Positions 45,676 through 55,699 of a DNA stretch of 64,000 bases are shown here, one piece after another. This DNA is from Bradyrhizobium ontarionense (GTDB taxonomy: Bacteria; Pseudomonadota; Alphaproteobacteria; Rhizobiales; Xanthobacteraceae). A program made the translations under genes and the position numbers. Positions within the stretch are counted from its first letter, which is position 1, and each line of letters begins with the position of its first letter. The stretch spans positions 2,914,001 through 2,978,000 of the forward strand of contig NZ_CP088156.1 in assembly GCF_021088345.1 (NCBI RefSeq), written 5' to 3'. The notes below the pieces were generated by a model that was given only the letters and a program-made list of their open reading frames with translations, was not told the DNA's origin and ran no database searches.

Positions 45676-46653
45676 CTACAGCCACTTCTTCAATTTGAAG
45701 ATGTAGTAAGGGACGATCGCCGCGATCAGCATCAGCACGAGCGCAAACGGATAGCCATGCACCCATTCGAGCTCGGGCATGCTCTTGAAGTTCATGCCGT
45801 AGATCGAGGCGATCAAGGTCGGCGGCATCAGCACCACCGCCATCACCGAGAACAACTTGATGATGTTGTTCTGCTCGAGGTTGACCACACCGAGCATCGC
45901 GTCGAGCACGAAGGTGATCTTGCTAGCGAGATAGGACGCGTGATCGCTGAGCGAAGCCACGTCGCGCTGCATCGTCTTGAGCTGCTCGCGCATGTCCTTC
46001 GACCATTTCACGCCTTCCACTACCGCGGACAGGAAGGTGACGAGGCGCCCGATCGAGACCAGGCTCTCGCGCACCTTCGAGGTCAGGTCGCCCTTGCGGC
46101 CGATCGCAGCCAGGATCTGCGAATACTGCTTGGCATGGCCGTGCCGCTCATTGTTCGGCTCGAAGATCTCGTGACTGACCTGGTCGATGTCGGCCCCCAC
46201 CCGCTCGAGGATGTCGGCGCAACGGTCGATCACGGCGTCGAGCAGCTCCATCAGCACCATCTCGCCGGTGACGCCCGGGGCACAGCTGCGAGCCAGCTTG
46301 GCCTCGACCACCGCGAACGGCTTCGGCTGGTCGTAGCGGACCGTGACCAGACGGTGGCCGGCCAGGATGAACGTCACCGCGGTGGTCCGGGGCATGTCGG
46401 AATCGGAGTGACACATCAGGGTCGCCGTCATGTAGCGGGCGCCGTTCTCGATGTAGAGACGGCTGGAGATCTCGATCTCCTGCATGTCCTCCCGCGTCGG
46501 CACCGCGATGCCCGCGAGCTTTTCGACCGCCCGGTCCTCGGCGCCGCTCGGGTTGACCAGGTCGACCCAGACCGCGTTCTCGGGCAGATTCGCAGGATCG
46601 GTGATGGCCGCCTTCTTCAGCGAGGATTCGGACGGAACGAACACCGAGAACAT
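45676..46653 (-). CDS. corA: CorA-family magnesium/divalent-cation transporter
   Basis: 325 aa. A large cytoplasmic domain of alternating sheet and long helices is followed by two C-terminal transmembrane helices. The first ends in the selectivity signature YGMNF, and the second (FALVLMLIAAIVPYYIF) is followed by a basic KLKKWL tail. It forms a homopentameric Mg2+ channel in the inner membrane. The start ATG gives the canonical MFSVFV. Confidence 0.95.
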   Translation of the reverse strand: MFSVFVPSESSLKKAAITDPANLPENAVWVDLVNPSGAEDRAVEKLAGIAVPTREDMQEIEISSRLYIENGARYMTATLMCHSDSDMPRTTAVTFILAGHRLVTVRYDQPKPFAVVEAKLARSCAPGVTGEMVLMELLDAVIDRCADILERVGADIDQVSHEIFEPNNERHGHAKQYSQILAAIGRKGDLTSKVRESLVSIGRLVTFLSAVVEGVKWSKDMREQLKTMQRDVASLSDHASYLASKITFVLDAMLGVVNLEQNNIIKLFSVMAVVLMPPTLIASIYGMNFKSMPELEWVHGYPFALVLMLIAAIVPYYIFKLKKWL

Positions 46654-46977
46654 GGAGGACTCCGAATCAGGAACGTGGTTTCGGGGGGCTTAGCGGAGGG
46701 ATGCTGCTGCCTTGTGACGCAGCTTGGTGGTGGGGTCCATCGGCTTTTCGGGCCAGGCGCGCCGAACCAATGAGGATGACCGTGCCATCATGGGCACAGC
46801 TGTGGATGAACGGCAGGAACTTTGCGGCAAAAAAGCAACATCCACGGCGCTGCAGCGCGACCTGTGCGCGTAGTGGCTGGAATTGAGATCGATTTTGGCG
46901 ATAATGGGATGATCGGAATCGCGGTGCGATGGCACGGTCGGCTCATTGCAACGTCAACTGAAATTGGAATCGGTGAC
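46654..46977. other. Divergent intergenic region between corA and the L,D-transpeptidase
   Basis: 324 nt between divergent genes, so promoters for both are expected here. It has an AT-rich part around 46820-46910. No gene or defined motif is visible. Confidence 0.4.
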
Positions 46978-47658
46978 ATGTCGCTGAAGGTGAAACTCGG
47001 ACTCCTGGCCGTCGGCCTGATGTTGTCGGGCTGCATGCAGGCCACGACCTTCGAGGCGACGAACACCCAGGCCTTCAAGCCGAAGGACAAGGAACTTCTT
47101 GCGAAGATCCGCTACGCCAATACCCCGGTCGCCGAGCCGTTCCGGCGCGCGATCGTCGAATACCATCGCAAGGAAGCCCCCGGCTCGATCGTGGTCGATT
47201 CCGACAGCCACTACCTCTATTACGTGCTCGATGGCGGCAAGGCCATCCGCTACGGCATCACGGTCGGCGAGGAGGCCATGGCCTGGTCCGGCATCGCCAA
47301 GGTCGGCGGCATGACCGAATGGCCCGCTTGGCACCCGACCAAGGGCGAGATCGAACGCCTGGGCGTGCCGACCTTCGTCGCCCCCGGCCCTGACAATCCG
47401 ATGGGCTCGCGCGCGATGTACCTTTATGCGAACGGCAAGGACACGCTGTTCCGCATCCACGGCACCAACCAGCCGGAATATATCGGCGCATCGATCTCCT
47501 CGGGCTGCATCCGCCTGACCAACGAGGACGCCATCGACCTCTACAACCGGGTCAAGGTCGGGACGATCGTCGTGGTGCTGGATCCGAAGAAGGGCGACTC
47601 GCCCTACAAGCCGCAGATGGCGCTGCAGGGCGGCGGCACCTACGCTGCGATGCAGTGA
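46978..47658 (+). CDS. L,D-transpeptidase (YkuD) lipoprotein
   Basis: 226 aa. Signal peptide with lipobox LSGC at residue 19, then a YkuD domain. The catalytic signature HGTNQPEYIGAS...SSGCIRLTNEDAIDLY contains the active cysteine (SSGC). It makes 3-3 peptidoglycan cross-links or attaches proteins to peptidoglycan in the periplasm. I chose the ATG at 46978 because it starts the signal peptide. A strong terminator follows. Confidence 0.93.
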   Translation: MSLKVKLGLLAVGLMLSGCMQATTFEATNTQAFKPKDKELLAKIRYANTPVAEPFRRAIVEYHRKEAPGSIVVDSDSHYLYYVLDGGKAIRYGITVGEEAMAWSGIAKVGGMTEWPAWHPTKGEIERLGVPTFVAPGPDNPMGSRAMYLYANGKDTLFRIHGTNQPEYIGASISSGCIRLTNEDAIDLYNRVKVGTIVVVLDPKKGDSPYKPQMALQGGGTYAAMQ

Positions 47659-47718
47659 GCGTCGGCTGAGGCGGCGGACGAAATTCAAAAGCCGAGAAAC
47701 GCGTTTAGCAGCCTTTTG

Positions 47719-47750
47719 AAGAGCGCCGGGCAACCGGCGCTCTTTTGTTT
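47719..47750 (+). terminator. Rho-independent terminator of the L,D-transpeptidase gene
   Basis: AAGAGCGCCGG, loop GCAA, CCGGCGCTCTT, followed by TTGTTTT: an 11-bp perfect stem with a T-rich tail. It also covers the end of the convergent extensin-like gene. Confidence 0.9.
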
Positions 47751-47756
47751 TGGGCA

Positions 47757-49175
47757 TTAAAATAATCCCCGGAATGGATCCCAGCTTCGACGGCTGTGAT
47801 GGCGCTTCCGCGAAGCTGGCTTCTGCAGGGACGCCCGCTCCCCATTCTGGCTCGTCTGCGCGCGCTGGTCCCGCCCGGCTGCATCGCCAGTCTTATCCTT
47901 GTCCGAAGCTGCGGATGGACCGCCTGCCAACGGCTTGCCGGTCGATGATCGCGCCTCCGGCGCGGCGGCTCCGACCTTTTGCTGCTCGGGCGGTGACTTT
48001 GACGCCGTGCGCCGATTGCGGGCAGAATCGGCTGGTTTTTGCGCGGGAGAGCGCTCTTCCGTGTCGGACCGTTCGGTCTCCTCCTGAGTTGACGGGGCGG
48101 TGCTGTTCCCTGCGGTAGACGTTCCGGCCTCCGTCTCCTCCGAGTCGCCGCGACTGGTGCCGTTCCGCTCGGCGGGGGTGCTCGCGGTCTTCCTGGAGCT
48201 TTCAGCGCCGGCCTGTTCAGTCTCGCGCGGCGGCGCATCTTCAGGCCGGGCGGCCGGCATCAAGGGCGCGACCTTCGGCAATGGATCGAGCACGTCCCAT
48301 TGGCAGATCCTGTAATTGTTCCGCCGCTCCATCAGGTCGAGATGAATATGGTCCTCGTGATACCAGTCGGAATCGGGGCCGAGCACGGTCGAGAAATGGG
48401 TGCACACCGAGTGCAGCACCGCCTCGCGCAAATCGCGCGGCTGGGTGCGGTCGGTAAGGTCGATCATGCGGCCGTCGGAGAGCTTGAAGCCGTGCACGTC
48501 CAGCGCATTGGCACGGCCGTGCTCGGATAGCTGAGCGCCGGCGACATTGTTGCGGCCGCGGCATTGATATGAATCGAAATTATCGAGCGCGGTGATCGCG
48601 CTGCCGAGCCGCTCGGCCAGCGGCGCTACATCGTTGCGCACCCAATTGGCGACCGCAGTCGCCATCGGGCACCGCATGGTCGCCGCCGGCGTCAGCGCCA
48701 CCCGGCGCTTGTCCGGCAGCACCACCGCCTCCAGTCGCACCAGATCCTCGCCGCCGCAGCCGCCAGGGCCCTTGATCGGCGGAATCGAGGGCGCGATCGC
48801 GACCTCGTCGGTCAAAGCCAGCCGGCAGGCCGAGGGCGGCGGCGGGGCCTTGGCCTCCTCCTTTGCACCGGCCATCGCCTCGCCGCGCGGCGCGTCGTCC
48901 TTGCCTTTGGCCGCCTCGCGCGCTGGCGCTTCGGCCGGGCGCGGCTGCGGAAGCGGCACCTTGGCGGCGATATCGGCCGGCTTCGAAGCGGGCTCAGAGG
49001 CGACGGGCGCACTGCGGTGCGCCGATTTGGCAGCCGCCGGCGCGGCGACCATGAGCCAGCTCAATGCGACCGTGGCGGCTGCGGCGCTAACCATCGCCGC
49101 CGGCGCGACGTCGCAGCCGTCACAAGCCCATTTGCGCCGGAGGCTGCGCGCGCTAAAATTCACGAAACGAACCAA
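47757..49175 (-). CDS. Extensin-like protein with a long disordered tail
   Basis: 472 aa. A signal-like hydrophobic stretch (residues 28-50) and a Pro/Ala/Glu-rich region are followed by the extensin-like C-terminal domain (115-310; ALTPAATMRCPMATAVANWV, SEHGRANALDVHGFKLSDG, WYHEDHIHLDL). This fold resembles D-Ala-D-Ala peptidases with His/Asp zinc ligands. The last 160 residues are Ser/Thr/Glu/Lys-rich low complexity, probably disordered. It is likely exported and may act on the cell wall. Confidence 0.85.
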   Translation of the reverse strand: MVRFVNFSARSLRRKWACDGCDVAPAAMVSAAAATVALSWLMVAAPAAAKSAHRSAPVASEPASKPADIAAKVPLPQPRPAEAPAREAAKGKDDAPRGEAMAGAKEEAKAPPPPSACRLALTDEVAIAPSIPPIKGPGGCGGEDLVRLEAVVLPDKRRVALTPAATMRCPMATAVANWVRNDVAPLAERLGSAITALDNFDSYQCRGRNNVAGAQLSEHGRANALDVHGFKLSDGRMIDLTDRTQPRDLREAVLHSVCTHFSTVLGPDSDWYHEDHIHLDLMERRNNYRICQWDVLDPLPKVAPLMPAARPEDAPPRETEQAGAESSRKTASTPAERNGTSRGDSEETEAGTSTAGNSTAPSTQEETERSDTEERSPAQKPADSARNRRTASKSPPEQQKVGAAAPEARSSTGKPLAGGPSAASDKDKTGDAAGRDQRAQTSQNGERASLQKPASRKRHHSRRSWDPFRGLF

Positions 49176-49218
49176 AAGACCCTCGCTGCCATAAGCGACC
49201 CACCGGAGGAACGACCTG

Positions 49219-50847
49219 ATGCTTGGTTTGATGCAAGACTGGCCCCTGCTTTGTCACCGGATCATCGAGCATGCGGCGACAATCCACGGCTCCCAGGAGG
49301 TCGTGACGCGCTCGGTCGAAGGCCCCATCGTTCGCACCACCTACAGGCAAATCCACGACCGCGCCCTCAAGGTTTCACAGAAGCTGACGCGCGACGGCAT
49401 CAAGCTCGGCGACCGCGTCGCCACCATTGCCTGGAATACCGCCCGCCATCTCGAGGTCTGGTACGGCATTATGGGAATCGGCGCGATCTGTCACACGGTC
49501 AATCCGCGCCTGTTCCCGGAACAGATCGCCTGGATCGTCAACCATGCGCAGGATCGCATCGTCATCACCGACCTGACCTTCGTGCCGCTGCTGGAGAAGC
49601 TCGCCGACAAGCTGCCGAGCGTGGAACGCTATGTCGTGCTGACCGATGCGGCGCACATGCCGCAGACGAGCCTCAAGAACGCGGTGGCCTACGAGGCCTG
49701 GATCGGCGAAGCCGACGGCGATTTCGCCTGGAGCACCTTCGACGAGAACACCGCGGCCGCGATGTGCTACACGTCCGGCACCACCGGCGATCCCAAGGGC
49801 GTGCTGTATTCGCATCGGTCCAACGTGCTGCATGCGTTGATGGCCAATTCCAGGGATTCGCTCGGAACGTCCGCAGGCGATACAATGCTGCCGGTGGTTC
49901 CGCTGTTCCATGCCAACAGCTGGGGCATCGCCTTCTCCGCGCCCTCGATGGGCACCAAGCTCGTCATGCCCGGACCGAAGCTCGACGGCGCCTCGGTCTA
50001 CGAGCTGCTCGACACCGAGAAGGTGACCTATACCGCGGGCGTGCCAACGGTGTGGCTGATGCTGCTGCAGCACATGCAGGCACATAACCTTCGGCTGCCG
50101 CATTTGAAGATGGTGGTCTGCGGCGGCTCGGCGATGCCGCGCTCGATGATCCAGGCTTTCCTCGACATGGGCATCGGCGTGCGTCACGCCTGGGGCATGA
50201 CCGAGATGAGCCCGATCGGCACGCTCGCCACCCTGAAGCCGCCGTTCCTTGATGCCGAGGGCGACGCCAAGCTCGACGTGCTGCAGACCCAGGGCTTTCC
50301 GCCGTTCGGCGTCGAGATGAAGATCACCGACGATGCCGGCAGCAAGCTGCCCTGGGATGGCAAGACCTTCGGCCGGCTCAAGGTCTCCGGCCCTGCCGTC
50401 TCCAAGGCCTACTTCAAGGTCGACAGCAACATCCTCGACGAGGAAGGCTTCTTCGACACCGGCGACGTCGCCACCGTCGATGAACATGGCTTCATGCGCA
50501 TCACCGACCGCTCCAAGGACGTGATCAAGTCGGGCGGCGAATGGATCTCCTCGATCGACCTGGAGAACCTCGCGGTCGGCCATCCAGCCGTCGCCGAGGC
50601 CGCGGTGATCGGCATCTACCACCCGAAATGGGACGAGCGTCCGCTGCTGATCGTGCAGCTCAAGCAGGGCCAGACGACGACGCGCGAGGACATCCTGAAA
50701 TACATGGAAGGCAAGATCGCCAAATGGTGGATGCCCGACGACGTTGCATTCGTCGAAGGCATCCCGCACACCGCGACCGGAAAGATCCTGAAGACCGCGC
50801 TGCGCGACCAGTTCAAGAGCTATCGTTTTCCCAACGCCGCGGCCTGA
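49219..50847 (+). CDS. Acyl-CoA ligase, DmdB-like (AMP-forming)
   Basis: 542-aa adenylate-forming enzyme. The AMP-binding P-loop is [17 protein letters not shown] near residue 180; the WGMTEMSP motif and the hinge/lysine region [16 protein letters not shown] and [11 protein letters not shown] follow. It belongs to the group often annotated as 3-(methylthio)propionyl-CoA ligase or medium/long-chain acyl-CoA synthetase. GGAGGAACG precedes the ATG. A DmdC-like dehydrogenase lies at 5593, but the two are far apart, so a DMSP pathway is only a possibility. Confidence 0.9.
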   Translation: MLGLMQDWPLLCHRIIEHAATIHGSQEVVTRSVEGPIVRTTYRQIHDRALKVSQKLTRDGIKLGDRVATIAWNTARHLEVWYGIMGIGAICHTVNPRLFPEQIAWIVNHAQDRIVITDLTFVPLLEKLADKLPSVERYVVLTDAAHMPQTSLKNAVAYEAWIGEADGDFAWSTFDENTAAAMCYTSGTTGDPKGVLYSHRSNVLHALMANSRDSLGTSAGDTMLPVVPLFHANSWGIAFSAPSMGTKLVMPGPKLDGASVYELLDTEKVTYTAGVPTVWLMLLQHMQAHNLRLPHLKMVVCGGSAMPRSMIQAFLDMGIGVRHAWGMTEMSPIGTLATLKPPFLDAEGDAKLDVLQTQGFPPFGVEMKITDDAGSKLPWDGKTFGRLKVSGPAVSKAYFKVDSNILDEEGFFDTGDVATVDEHGFMRITDRSKDVIKSGGEWISSIDLENLAVGHPAVAEAAVIGIYHPKWDERPLLIVQLKQGQTTTREDILKYMEGKIAKWWMPDDVAFVEGIPHTATGKILKTALRDQFKSYRFPNAAA

Positions 50848-50878
50848 GCAGGCCGCGTCCAACGGCGCATCACCACGC

Positions 50879-50911
50879 GCGGCCTCTCCATCACCGGAGA
50901 GGCCGTTCTGC
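50879..50911 (+). terminator. Rho-independent terminator after the acyl-CoA ligase
   Basis: CGGCCTCTCC, loop ATCACC, GGAGAGGCCG form a 10-bp perfect stem followed by TTCTGCTTT. A weaker hairpin (GCGGCCT/AGGCCGC) overlaps the stop codon of the ligase. Confidence 0.8.
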
Positions 50912-50990
50912 TTTGCCCCCGGCACCGCCGCCACCATACCGCGTTGACGTGGCGCAAGGCTCGAGGAGATCCAACCGCTACAAGTCCGCG

Positions 50991-52199
50991 ATGAACACGA
51001 CAGGACAACGGACCGCGCGCCCGACATGGCGCGACGTGCCGTCGACAGTGCTGACGCTCGGGCTGGTGTCGCTCCTGATGGACATCTCCTCGGAGCTGAT
51101 CCACGCGCTGCTGCCGATCTTCCTCGCGACCGTGGTCGGCGCCTCGACGGTGACCATCGGCCTGATCGAAGGCGTGGCCGAGGCTACCGCCGCGATCACG
51201 AAGGTGTTCTCCGGCGCGCTGTCGGACCGGATCGGCAAGCGCAAGCTTCTGGTCGGGATCGGCTATGGCCTGGCGGCACTGACCAAGCCGGTTTTTCCGC
51301 TCGCCAGCACCTCCTGGCAGATCCTCGCCGCGCGCTTCGTCGACCGCATCGGCAAGGGCATTCGCGAGGCGCCGCGCGACGCGCTGATCGCCGACGTGAC
51401 GCCGGAAGGCATTCGCGGCGCGAGCTACGGCCTGCGCCAGGCGCTCGACACGGTCGGCGCCTTTGCCGGCCCCCTCCTCGCCGTGGCCCTGATGGCGCTC
51501 TACGCCAACGACTTCCGCGCGGTGTTCTGGTGGTCGGCACTGCCGGCCGCGCTCGCCGTGCTGCTGATCCTGTTCGGCGTGCGCGAGCCGGCGGAGACCG
51601 CGCCGGCGCCGCGCCGCGGCTCGCCGATCCATGCACGCGAGCTGCGCCGGCTGCCACGCGCGTATTGGATCGTGGTCGTCATCGGCGCGGTGTTCGCGTT
51701 GGCCCGCTTCAGCGAGGCATTCCTGGTGCTCAAGGCACAGGCCGACGGCCTCGCCCTGTTCCTGATCCCGTTGGTCTATGTGCTGATGAACCTGATCTAT
51801 GCCGGCGTCGCCATGCCCGCCGGCATCCTCTCCGACCGTATCGGCCGCAGCAACGTGCTGACCTGCGGCATCGTCGTGCTGACAGCCGCCGACCTGACGC
51901 TGGCTTTCGTGCCCGGCCTGATCGGCACCGCGATCGGCGTCGCGCTCTGGGGCCTCTATCTCGGGCTGTCGCAGGGGCTGCTCTCGGCGATGGTCGCCGA
52001 CACCGCCCCGCCGGACTTGCGCGGCACCGCCTTCGGCCTGTTCAACCTCGTCACCGGCGGTGCGCTGCTCGTCGCGAGCCTGCTGGCGGGGTGGCTGTGG
52101 CATGCCTATGGGCCGCAGGCGACGTTCACGACCGGCGCGGCATTCTCGATCGCAACCATCCTGTTGATGCTGACGGCCTTGCGCACCCGCCCCAACTGA
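50991..52199 (+). CDS. MFS transporter
   Basis: 402 aa, about 12 transmembrane segments. The conserved loop 2-3 motif of the major facilitator family is visible as GALSDRIGKRKLL, and its counterpart in the second half as GILSDRIGRSNVL. The N-terminus is hydrophilic. The substrate is unknown; the closest relatives I recall are annotated only as MFS. I chose the ATG at 50991, directly before the first hydrophilic stretch; extending upstream overlaps the ligase gene. Confidence 0.88.
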   Translation: MNTTGQRTARPTWRDVPSTVLTLGLVSLLMDISSELIHALLPIFLATVVGASTVTIGLIEGVAEATAAITKVFSGALSDRIGKRKLLVGIGYGLAALTKPVFPLASTSWQILAARFVDRIGKGIREAPRDALIADVTPEGIRGASYGLRQALDTVGAFAGPLLAVALMALYANDFRAVFWWSALPAALAVLLILFGVREPAETAPAPRRGSPIHARELRRLPRAYWIVVVIGAVFALARFSEAFLVLKAQADGLALFLIPLVYVLMNLIYAGVAMPAGILSDRIGRSNVLTCGIVVLTAADLTLAFVPGLIGTAIGVALWGLYLGLSQGLLSAMVADTAPPDLRGTAFGLFNLVTGGALLVASLLAGWLWHAYGPQATFTTGAAFSIATILLMLTALRTRPN

Positions 52200-52341
52200 G
52201 CCGCCTGGCACGGTGTCCGGATCAACCGCGCTCTCCGGGCCAGACCCCTCTTGAATTTACCCCATCCGCATGGTCTCACACGGATGACCCGGCCGCCCGG
52301 CGCAACGCAGGCAGCGGCCCAACCCGGCAGTTCCTGACTCG

Positions 52342-53202
52342 ATGGCCCGCAGGTTTCACGCCCCCTATCTGTCGGAGCCGACCTCCAGCCTCGCGACCTG
52401 GACCCGCAATCTCGCGGTGTTCTCCGTCGTCGCGGTGCTGGTCTCGATCCTGATCCTGCGCTTCGACTTCCTGGAGATGAAACCGGCACTGGCGACGTTC
52501 TTCGGCGCGCTGGGCTTGGCGGTGCTGTCGATCCTGCTCGGACTGGCCGCCTTCGTGGCGATCTGGCGCAATGGCAGCCGCGGCATGAGCCGGGTGCTGC
52601 TCGCCTTCATGATCGATGCCGTCGTGCTGGCCTATCCCGCTTATCTCGCGCTCCAGTATCGCAAGCTGCCCAAGATCTACGACATCACGACCGACCCGAT
52701 CGATCCGCCGCGCTTCGAGGCGCTCGCCTCATTGCGCAACGGCGACGGCACCAACACCGCGGTCTATGCCGGGCTGTATTCGGCCGAGCAGCAGCAGAAA
52801 TTCTATCCCGACATCGAGCCGGTGCAGATCGAGCTGCCGCCCGATCGCGCCTATGCGATCGCGCTGAAGCTGGTCAACCGCCGCAAATGGTTCGTGGTCG
52901 ACGAGCGCGCACCGCAGCCGCCGCGCCGCGTCGGCCGCATTGAGGCGGTGGCGCGCACACCGATCATGGGCTTTCGCGAGGACATCTCGATCCGCGTCCA
53001 GCCTGACGGCGAGGATTCGCGCATCGATGTCCGTTCCGCCTCGCGCTATTTCGATTCCGACCTCGGCAGCAATGCCGCGCGGGTGAACAAGCTGATCGAA
53101 GATCTGTCCAATGCCGGCGAGGCCGAGGCGCAGAAGCCGGTGAAGAAGATCACTCCGCCGCCGGTCGCGGCGAAGCAAAATGCCAAGACGGTGAAGAAGT
53201 GA
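52342..53202 (+). CDS. DUF1499 membrane protein
   Basis: 286 aa. Three hydrophobic segments in the first 110 residues (LAVFSVVAVLVSILILRF, ATFFGALGLAVLSILLGLAA, VLLAFMIDAVVLAYPAYLAL) precede a DUF1499 domain (YDITTDPIDPPRF, FVVDERAP, GRIEAVARTPIMGFREDISIR, DVRSASRYFDSDLG). The tail is Lys/Pro-rich. The family is of unknown function and widespread in alphaproteobacteria. Confidence 0.85.
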   Translation: MARRFHAPYLSEPTSSLATWTRNLAVFSVVAVLVSILILRFDFLEMKPALATFFGALGLAVLSILLGLAAFVAIWRNGSRGMSRVLLAFMIDAVVLAYPAYLALQYRKLPKIYDITTDPIDPPRFEALASLRNGDGTNTAVYAGLYSAEQQQKFYPDIEPVQIELPPDRAYAIALKLVNRRKWFVVDERAPQPPRRVGRIEAVARTPIMGFREDISIRVQPDGEDSRIDVRSASRYFDSDLGSNAARVNKLIEDLSNAGEAEAQKPVKKITPPPVAAKQNAKTVKK

Positions 53203-53204
53203 TT

Positions 53205-53291
53205 GGGCGAATAGCGAGTGGGGAGTAGCGAATAGGGAATTGAGCGCAGCGCAGGCCAGGATCGTCTCGCTTCCCTACTCGCTATTCGCCC
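53205..53291. repeat. Long inverted repeat between convergent genes, family G
   Basis: GGGCGAATAGCGAGTGGGG at the left and TTCCCTACTCGCTATTCGCCC at the right pair almost perfectly, and the left arm is partly duplicated in tandem (GTAGCGAATAGGGAA). It fills the gap between the DUF1499 gene and the convergent MBL gene and can act as a bidirectional terminator. Confidence 0.85.
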
Positions 53292-53295
53292 TTCG

Positions 53296-54213
53296 CTACA
53301 CCAACCGATACGTCCCGCCGATCACCGGATCGCCGTCCGTCGCGACGACGCCGCGGGCGACGAGATCCTCCAGATGTGCCAGCACGGAATAGCCCGCCGC
53401 GGTGGTGAGCCGCGGATCGATGCCGATGTAGATCGCGCGCACCATGGTCGGGATGTCGGCTTCCCCTTTGGACAGGCGATGCAGGATCGAGGCCTCGCGC
53501 GCCTGGCGATGGCGCATCAGGAAGCGAGTATAGCGCGGCCCTTCGAGAATTTCCGGGCCATGGCCTGAGAAATAAAGCTCCTCCGGGCGCGCCGCGAGCC
53601 GCTCCAGCGAGGCCATGTAGTCGACCATGGAACCGTCGGGCGGCGCCACGATCGAGGTGGCCCAGCCCATCACGTGATCGCCCACGAAGGTGGTGCTGCG
53701 CTCGCGCCAGGCGAAGGCGAGATGGTTGGCTGTATGACCCGGCGTCGCCACCGCCTCGACCCGCCAGCCCTGCCCTTCGACCACGTCGCCGTCGCCGACC
53801 GTGACGTCGGGCGCGAAGTCGCGGTCGACACCGGACTCCGGATTATGCTTCTCGCTCTCGTAGCGCGGCCGCGACGCGCGATGCGGACCCTCCGCATAGA
53901 CGGTCGCGCCGGTCGCAGCCTTCAGCCGGCCGGTGTTCGGCGAATGGTCGCGATGGGTGTGCGTGACCAGGATATGCGTCACGGTCTCGCCCCTGACCGC
54001 GTTCAGCAGCGCTTGCGCGTGGGCCTCGTTGTCCGGGCCGGGATCGATGATCGCGACCTTGCCGGTGCCCACGATGTAGCTGACCGTGCCGGTGAAGGTG
54101 AACGGACTCGGATTGTTGCAGAGGACGCGGCGGATGCCCGGACGCACTTCTTCGACCACGCCCGCCTGAAGCGGGAAGTTGCGGTTGAATGGGACGTCGT
54201 CATTGTCGGCCAT
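53296..54213 (-). CDS. MBL-fold metallo-hydrolase (LACTB2/glyoxalase-II-like)
   Basis: 305 aa, cytoplasmic. The metal-binding motif is THTHRDHSP near residue 86 and the further ligands lie in TPGHTANH, FVGDHVMGW and FSGHGPEI. A C-terminal helical region (MRHRQAREASILHRLSKG) is typical of the LACTB2-like group, whose members act on RNA or thioesters. The substrate is unknown. Confidence 0.88.
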   Translation of the reverse strand: MADNDDVPFNRNFPLQAGVVEEVRPGIRRVLCNNPSPFTFTGTVSYIVGTGKVAIIDPGPDNEAHAQALLNAVRGETVTHILVTHTHRDHSPNTGRLKAATGATVYAEGPHRASRPRYESEKHNPESGVDRDFAPDVTVGDGDVVEGQGWRVEAVATPGHTANHLAFAWRERSTTFVGDHVMGWATSIVAPPDGSMVDYMASLERLAARPEELYFSGHGPEILEGPRYTRFLMRHRQAREASILHRLSKGEADIPTMVRAIYIGIDPRLTTAAGYSVLAHLEDLVARGVVATDGDPVIGGTYRLV

Positions 54214-54257
54214 GATTTGCCTTCCTGCGAATGAGGCAAATCATTGCCCCATTCTCT

Positions 54258-54364
54258 GCCGTCATACCCCGCGCACGCGGGGTATCCAGTACGCCGAGAC
54301 GGCGATGAGCCTCGAGAGGTCGGCGTCTACTGGATCGTCCGCCTTCGCGGACGATGACAGCGGG
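54258..54364. repeat. Palindromic intergenic repeat, family A (copy 2)
   Basis: Same layout as the element at 7460-7562: ACCCCGCGCACGCGGGGTA, CAGTACGCCGAG, ACTGGATCGTCCG and CGTCCGCCTTCGCGGACG. The copies differ mainly between the hairpins. Confidence 0.8.
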
Positions 54365-54421
54365 GACGCCCGACACAGCCGGTTCAAGGCTTTACCGGTG
54401 CAAGGCTTACCGGTGCAGGCC

Positions 54422-55636
54422 TTAGAAAAACGCCTGGATGCCGGTGATGGCACGGCCGAGGATCAGCGCATGCACGTCATGCGTCCCCTCGTAGGTGTTC
54501 ACCGTCTCGAGGTTCGCGGTGTGACGCATCACGTGATACTCGATCGAGATGCCGTTGCCGCCGTGCATATCGCGGGAGACGCGCGCGATGTCGAGCGCCT
54601 TGCCGCAGTTGTTGCGCTTGACGATCGAGATCATCTCGGGCGCCATCTTGCCCTCGTCCATCAGCCGGCCGACGCGAAGCGAAGCCTGCAGGCCGAGCGT
54701 GATCTCGGTCTGCATGTCTGCGAGCTTCTTCTGCACCAGCTGCGTCGCGGCCAGCGGCCGGCCGAACTGCTTGCGGTCCAGCGTGTACTGGCGGGCGCGA
54801 TGCATGCAGTCCTCGGCCGCGCCGAGCACGCCCCAGGAGATGCCATAGCGGGCACGGTTGAGACAGCCGAACGGCCCCTTCAGGCCGGACACGTTGGGGA
54901 GCAGCGCGCTCTCCGGCACCACCACGCCATCCATCACCACCTCGCCGGTGATCGAGGCGCGCAAGCTGAGCTTGCCGCCGATCTTAGGCGCCGACAGGCC
55001 CTTCATGCCCTTCTCGAGGATGAAGCCGCGGATCTGGTTGTCATGCTCGGCCGATTTGGCCCACACCACGAACACGTCGGCGATCGGCGCGTTCGAGATC
55101 CACATCTTGCTGCCGGTCAACCGATAGCCGTCCGCGACCTTCTCGGCGCGGGTCTTCATGCCGGCCGGATCGGAGCCGGCATCCGGCTCGGTCAGGCCAA
55201 AGCAGCCGACCCATTCGCCGCTGGCGAGCTTCGGCAGGTATTTCTTGCGCTGGCTCTCGTCGCCATAGGCATAGATCGGATACATCACCAGCGACGACTG
55301 CACCGAGTTCATCGAGCGGTAGCCGGAATCGACGCGCTCGATCTCGCGCGCCACCAGCCCATAGGCGACGTAGCTGGCGTTGGCGCAGCCATATTCCTCC
55401 GGCAACGTGATGCCGATCAGCCCGAGCTCCCCCATCTCGTTGAAGATCTCGCGATCGGTCTTCTCTTCGAGATAGGCCTTGGTCACGCGCGGCAGCAGCT
55501 TGTCCTGGGCATAGGCGCGCGCGGTGTCGCGCACCATGCGCTCGTCCTCGGTCAGCTGATCGTCCAACAGGAAGGGATCGTCCCACTGGAAGCTCGACTG
55601 GGCCGGCTTGTCCTTTGCCTGAGGGCGCGCGCTCAT
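54422..55636 (-). CDS. gcdH: Glutaryl-CoA dehydrogenase
   Basis: 404-aa acyl-CoA dehydrogenase of the GcdH subgroup, converting glutaryl-CoA to crotonyl-CoA in lysine, tryptophan and benzoate breakdown. FAD/substrate motifs are [15 protein letters not shown] and [18 protein letters not shown]. The catalytic Glu lies in [21 protein letters not shown] near the C-terminus, where THDVHALI is the GcdH-specific form. I chose the ATG at 55636 (AAAGGA upstream) over one at 55678. Confidence 0.93.
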   Translation of the reverse strand: MSARPQAKDKPAQSSFQWDDPFLLDDQLTEDERMVRDTARAYAQDKLLPRVTKAYLEEKTDREIFNEMGELGLIGITLPEEYGCANASYVAYGLVAREIERVDSGYRSMNSVQSSLVMYPIYAYGDESQRKKYLPKLASGEWVGCFGLTEPDAGSDPAGMKTRAEKVADGYRLTGSKMWISNAPIADVFVVWAKSAEHDNQIRGFILEKGMKGLSAPKIGGKLSLRASITGEVVMDGVVVPESALLPNVSGLKGPFGCLNRARYGISWGVLGAAEDCMHRARQYTLDRKQFGRPLAATQLVQKKLADMQTEITLGLQASLRVGRLMDEGKMAPEMISIVKRNNCGKALDIARVSRDMHGGNGISIEYHVMRHTANLETVNTYEGTHDVHALILGRAITGIQAFF

Positions 55637-55699
55637 GAATGGTCCTTTCGCGTCTCGCTGCGCACGGGTCGCAGCCATCTGAAGTTAAATCCTGGAAGT

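Noticed and set aside
5593..50847. A linked DMSP (DmdB-DmdC) pathway
   Set aside because: The two genes are about 42 kb apart, no dmdA or dmdD is nearby, and such names are often applied to general acyl-CoA enzymes.
49375..51027. A 550-codon minus-strand frame under the acyl-CoA ligase
   Set aside because: The ligase motifs on the plus strand are unambiguous and the antisense product has no recognisable domain.
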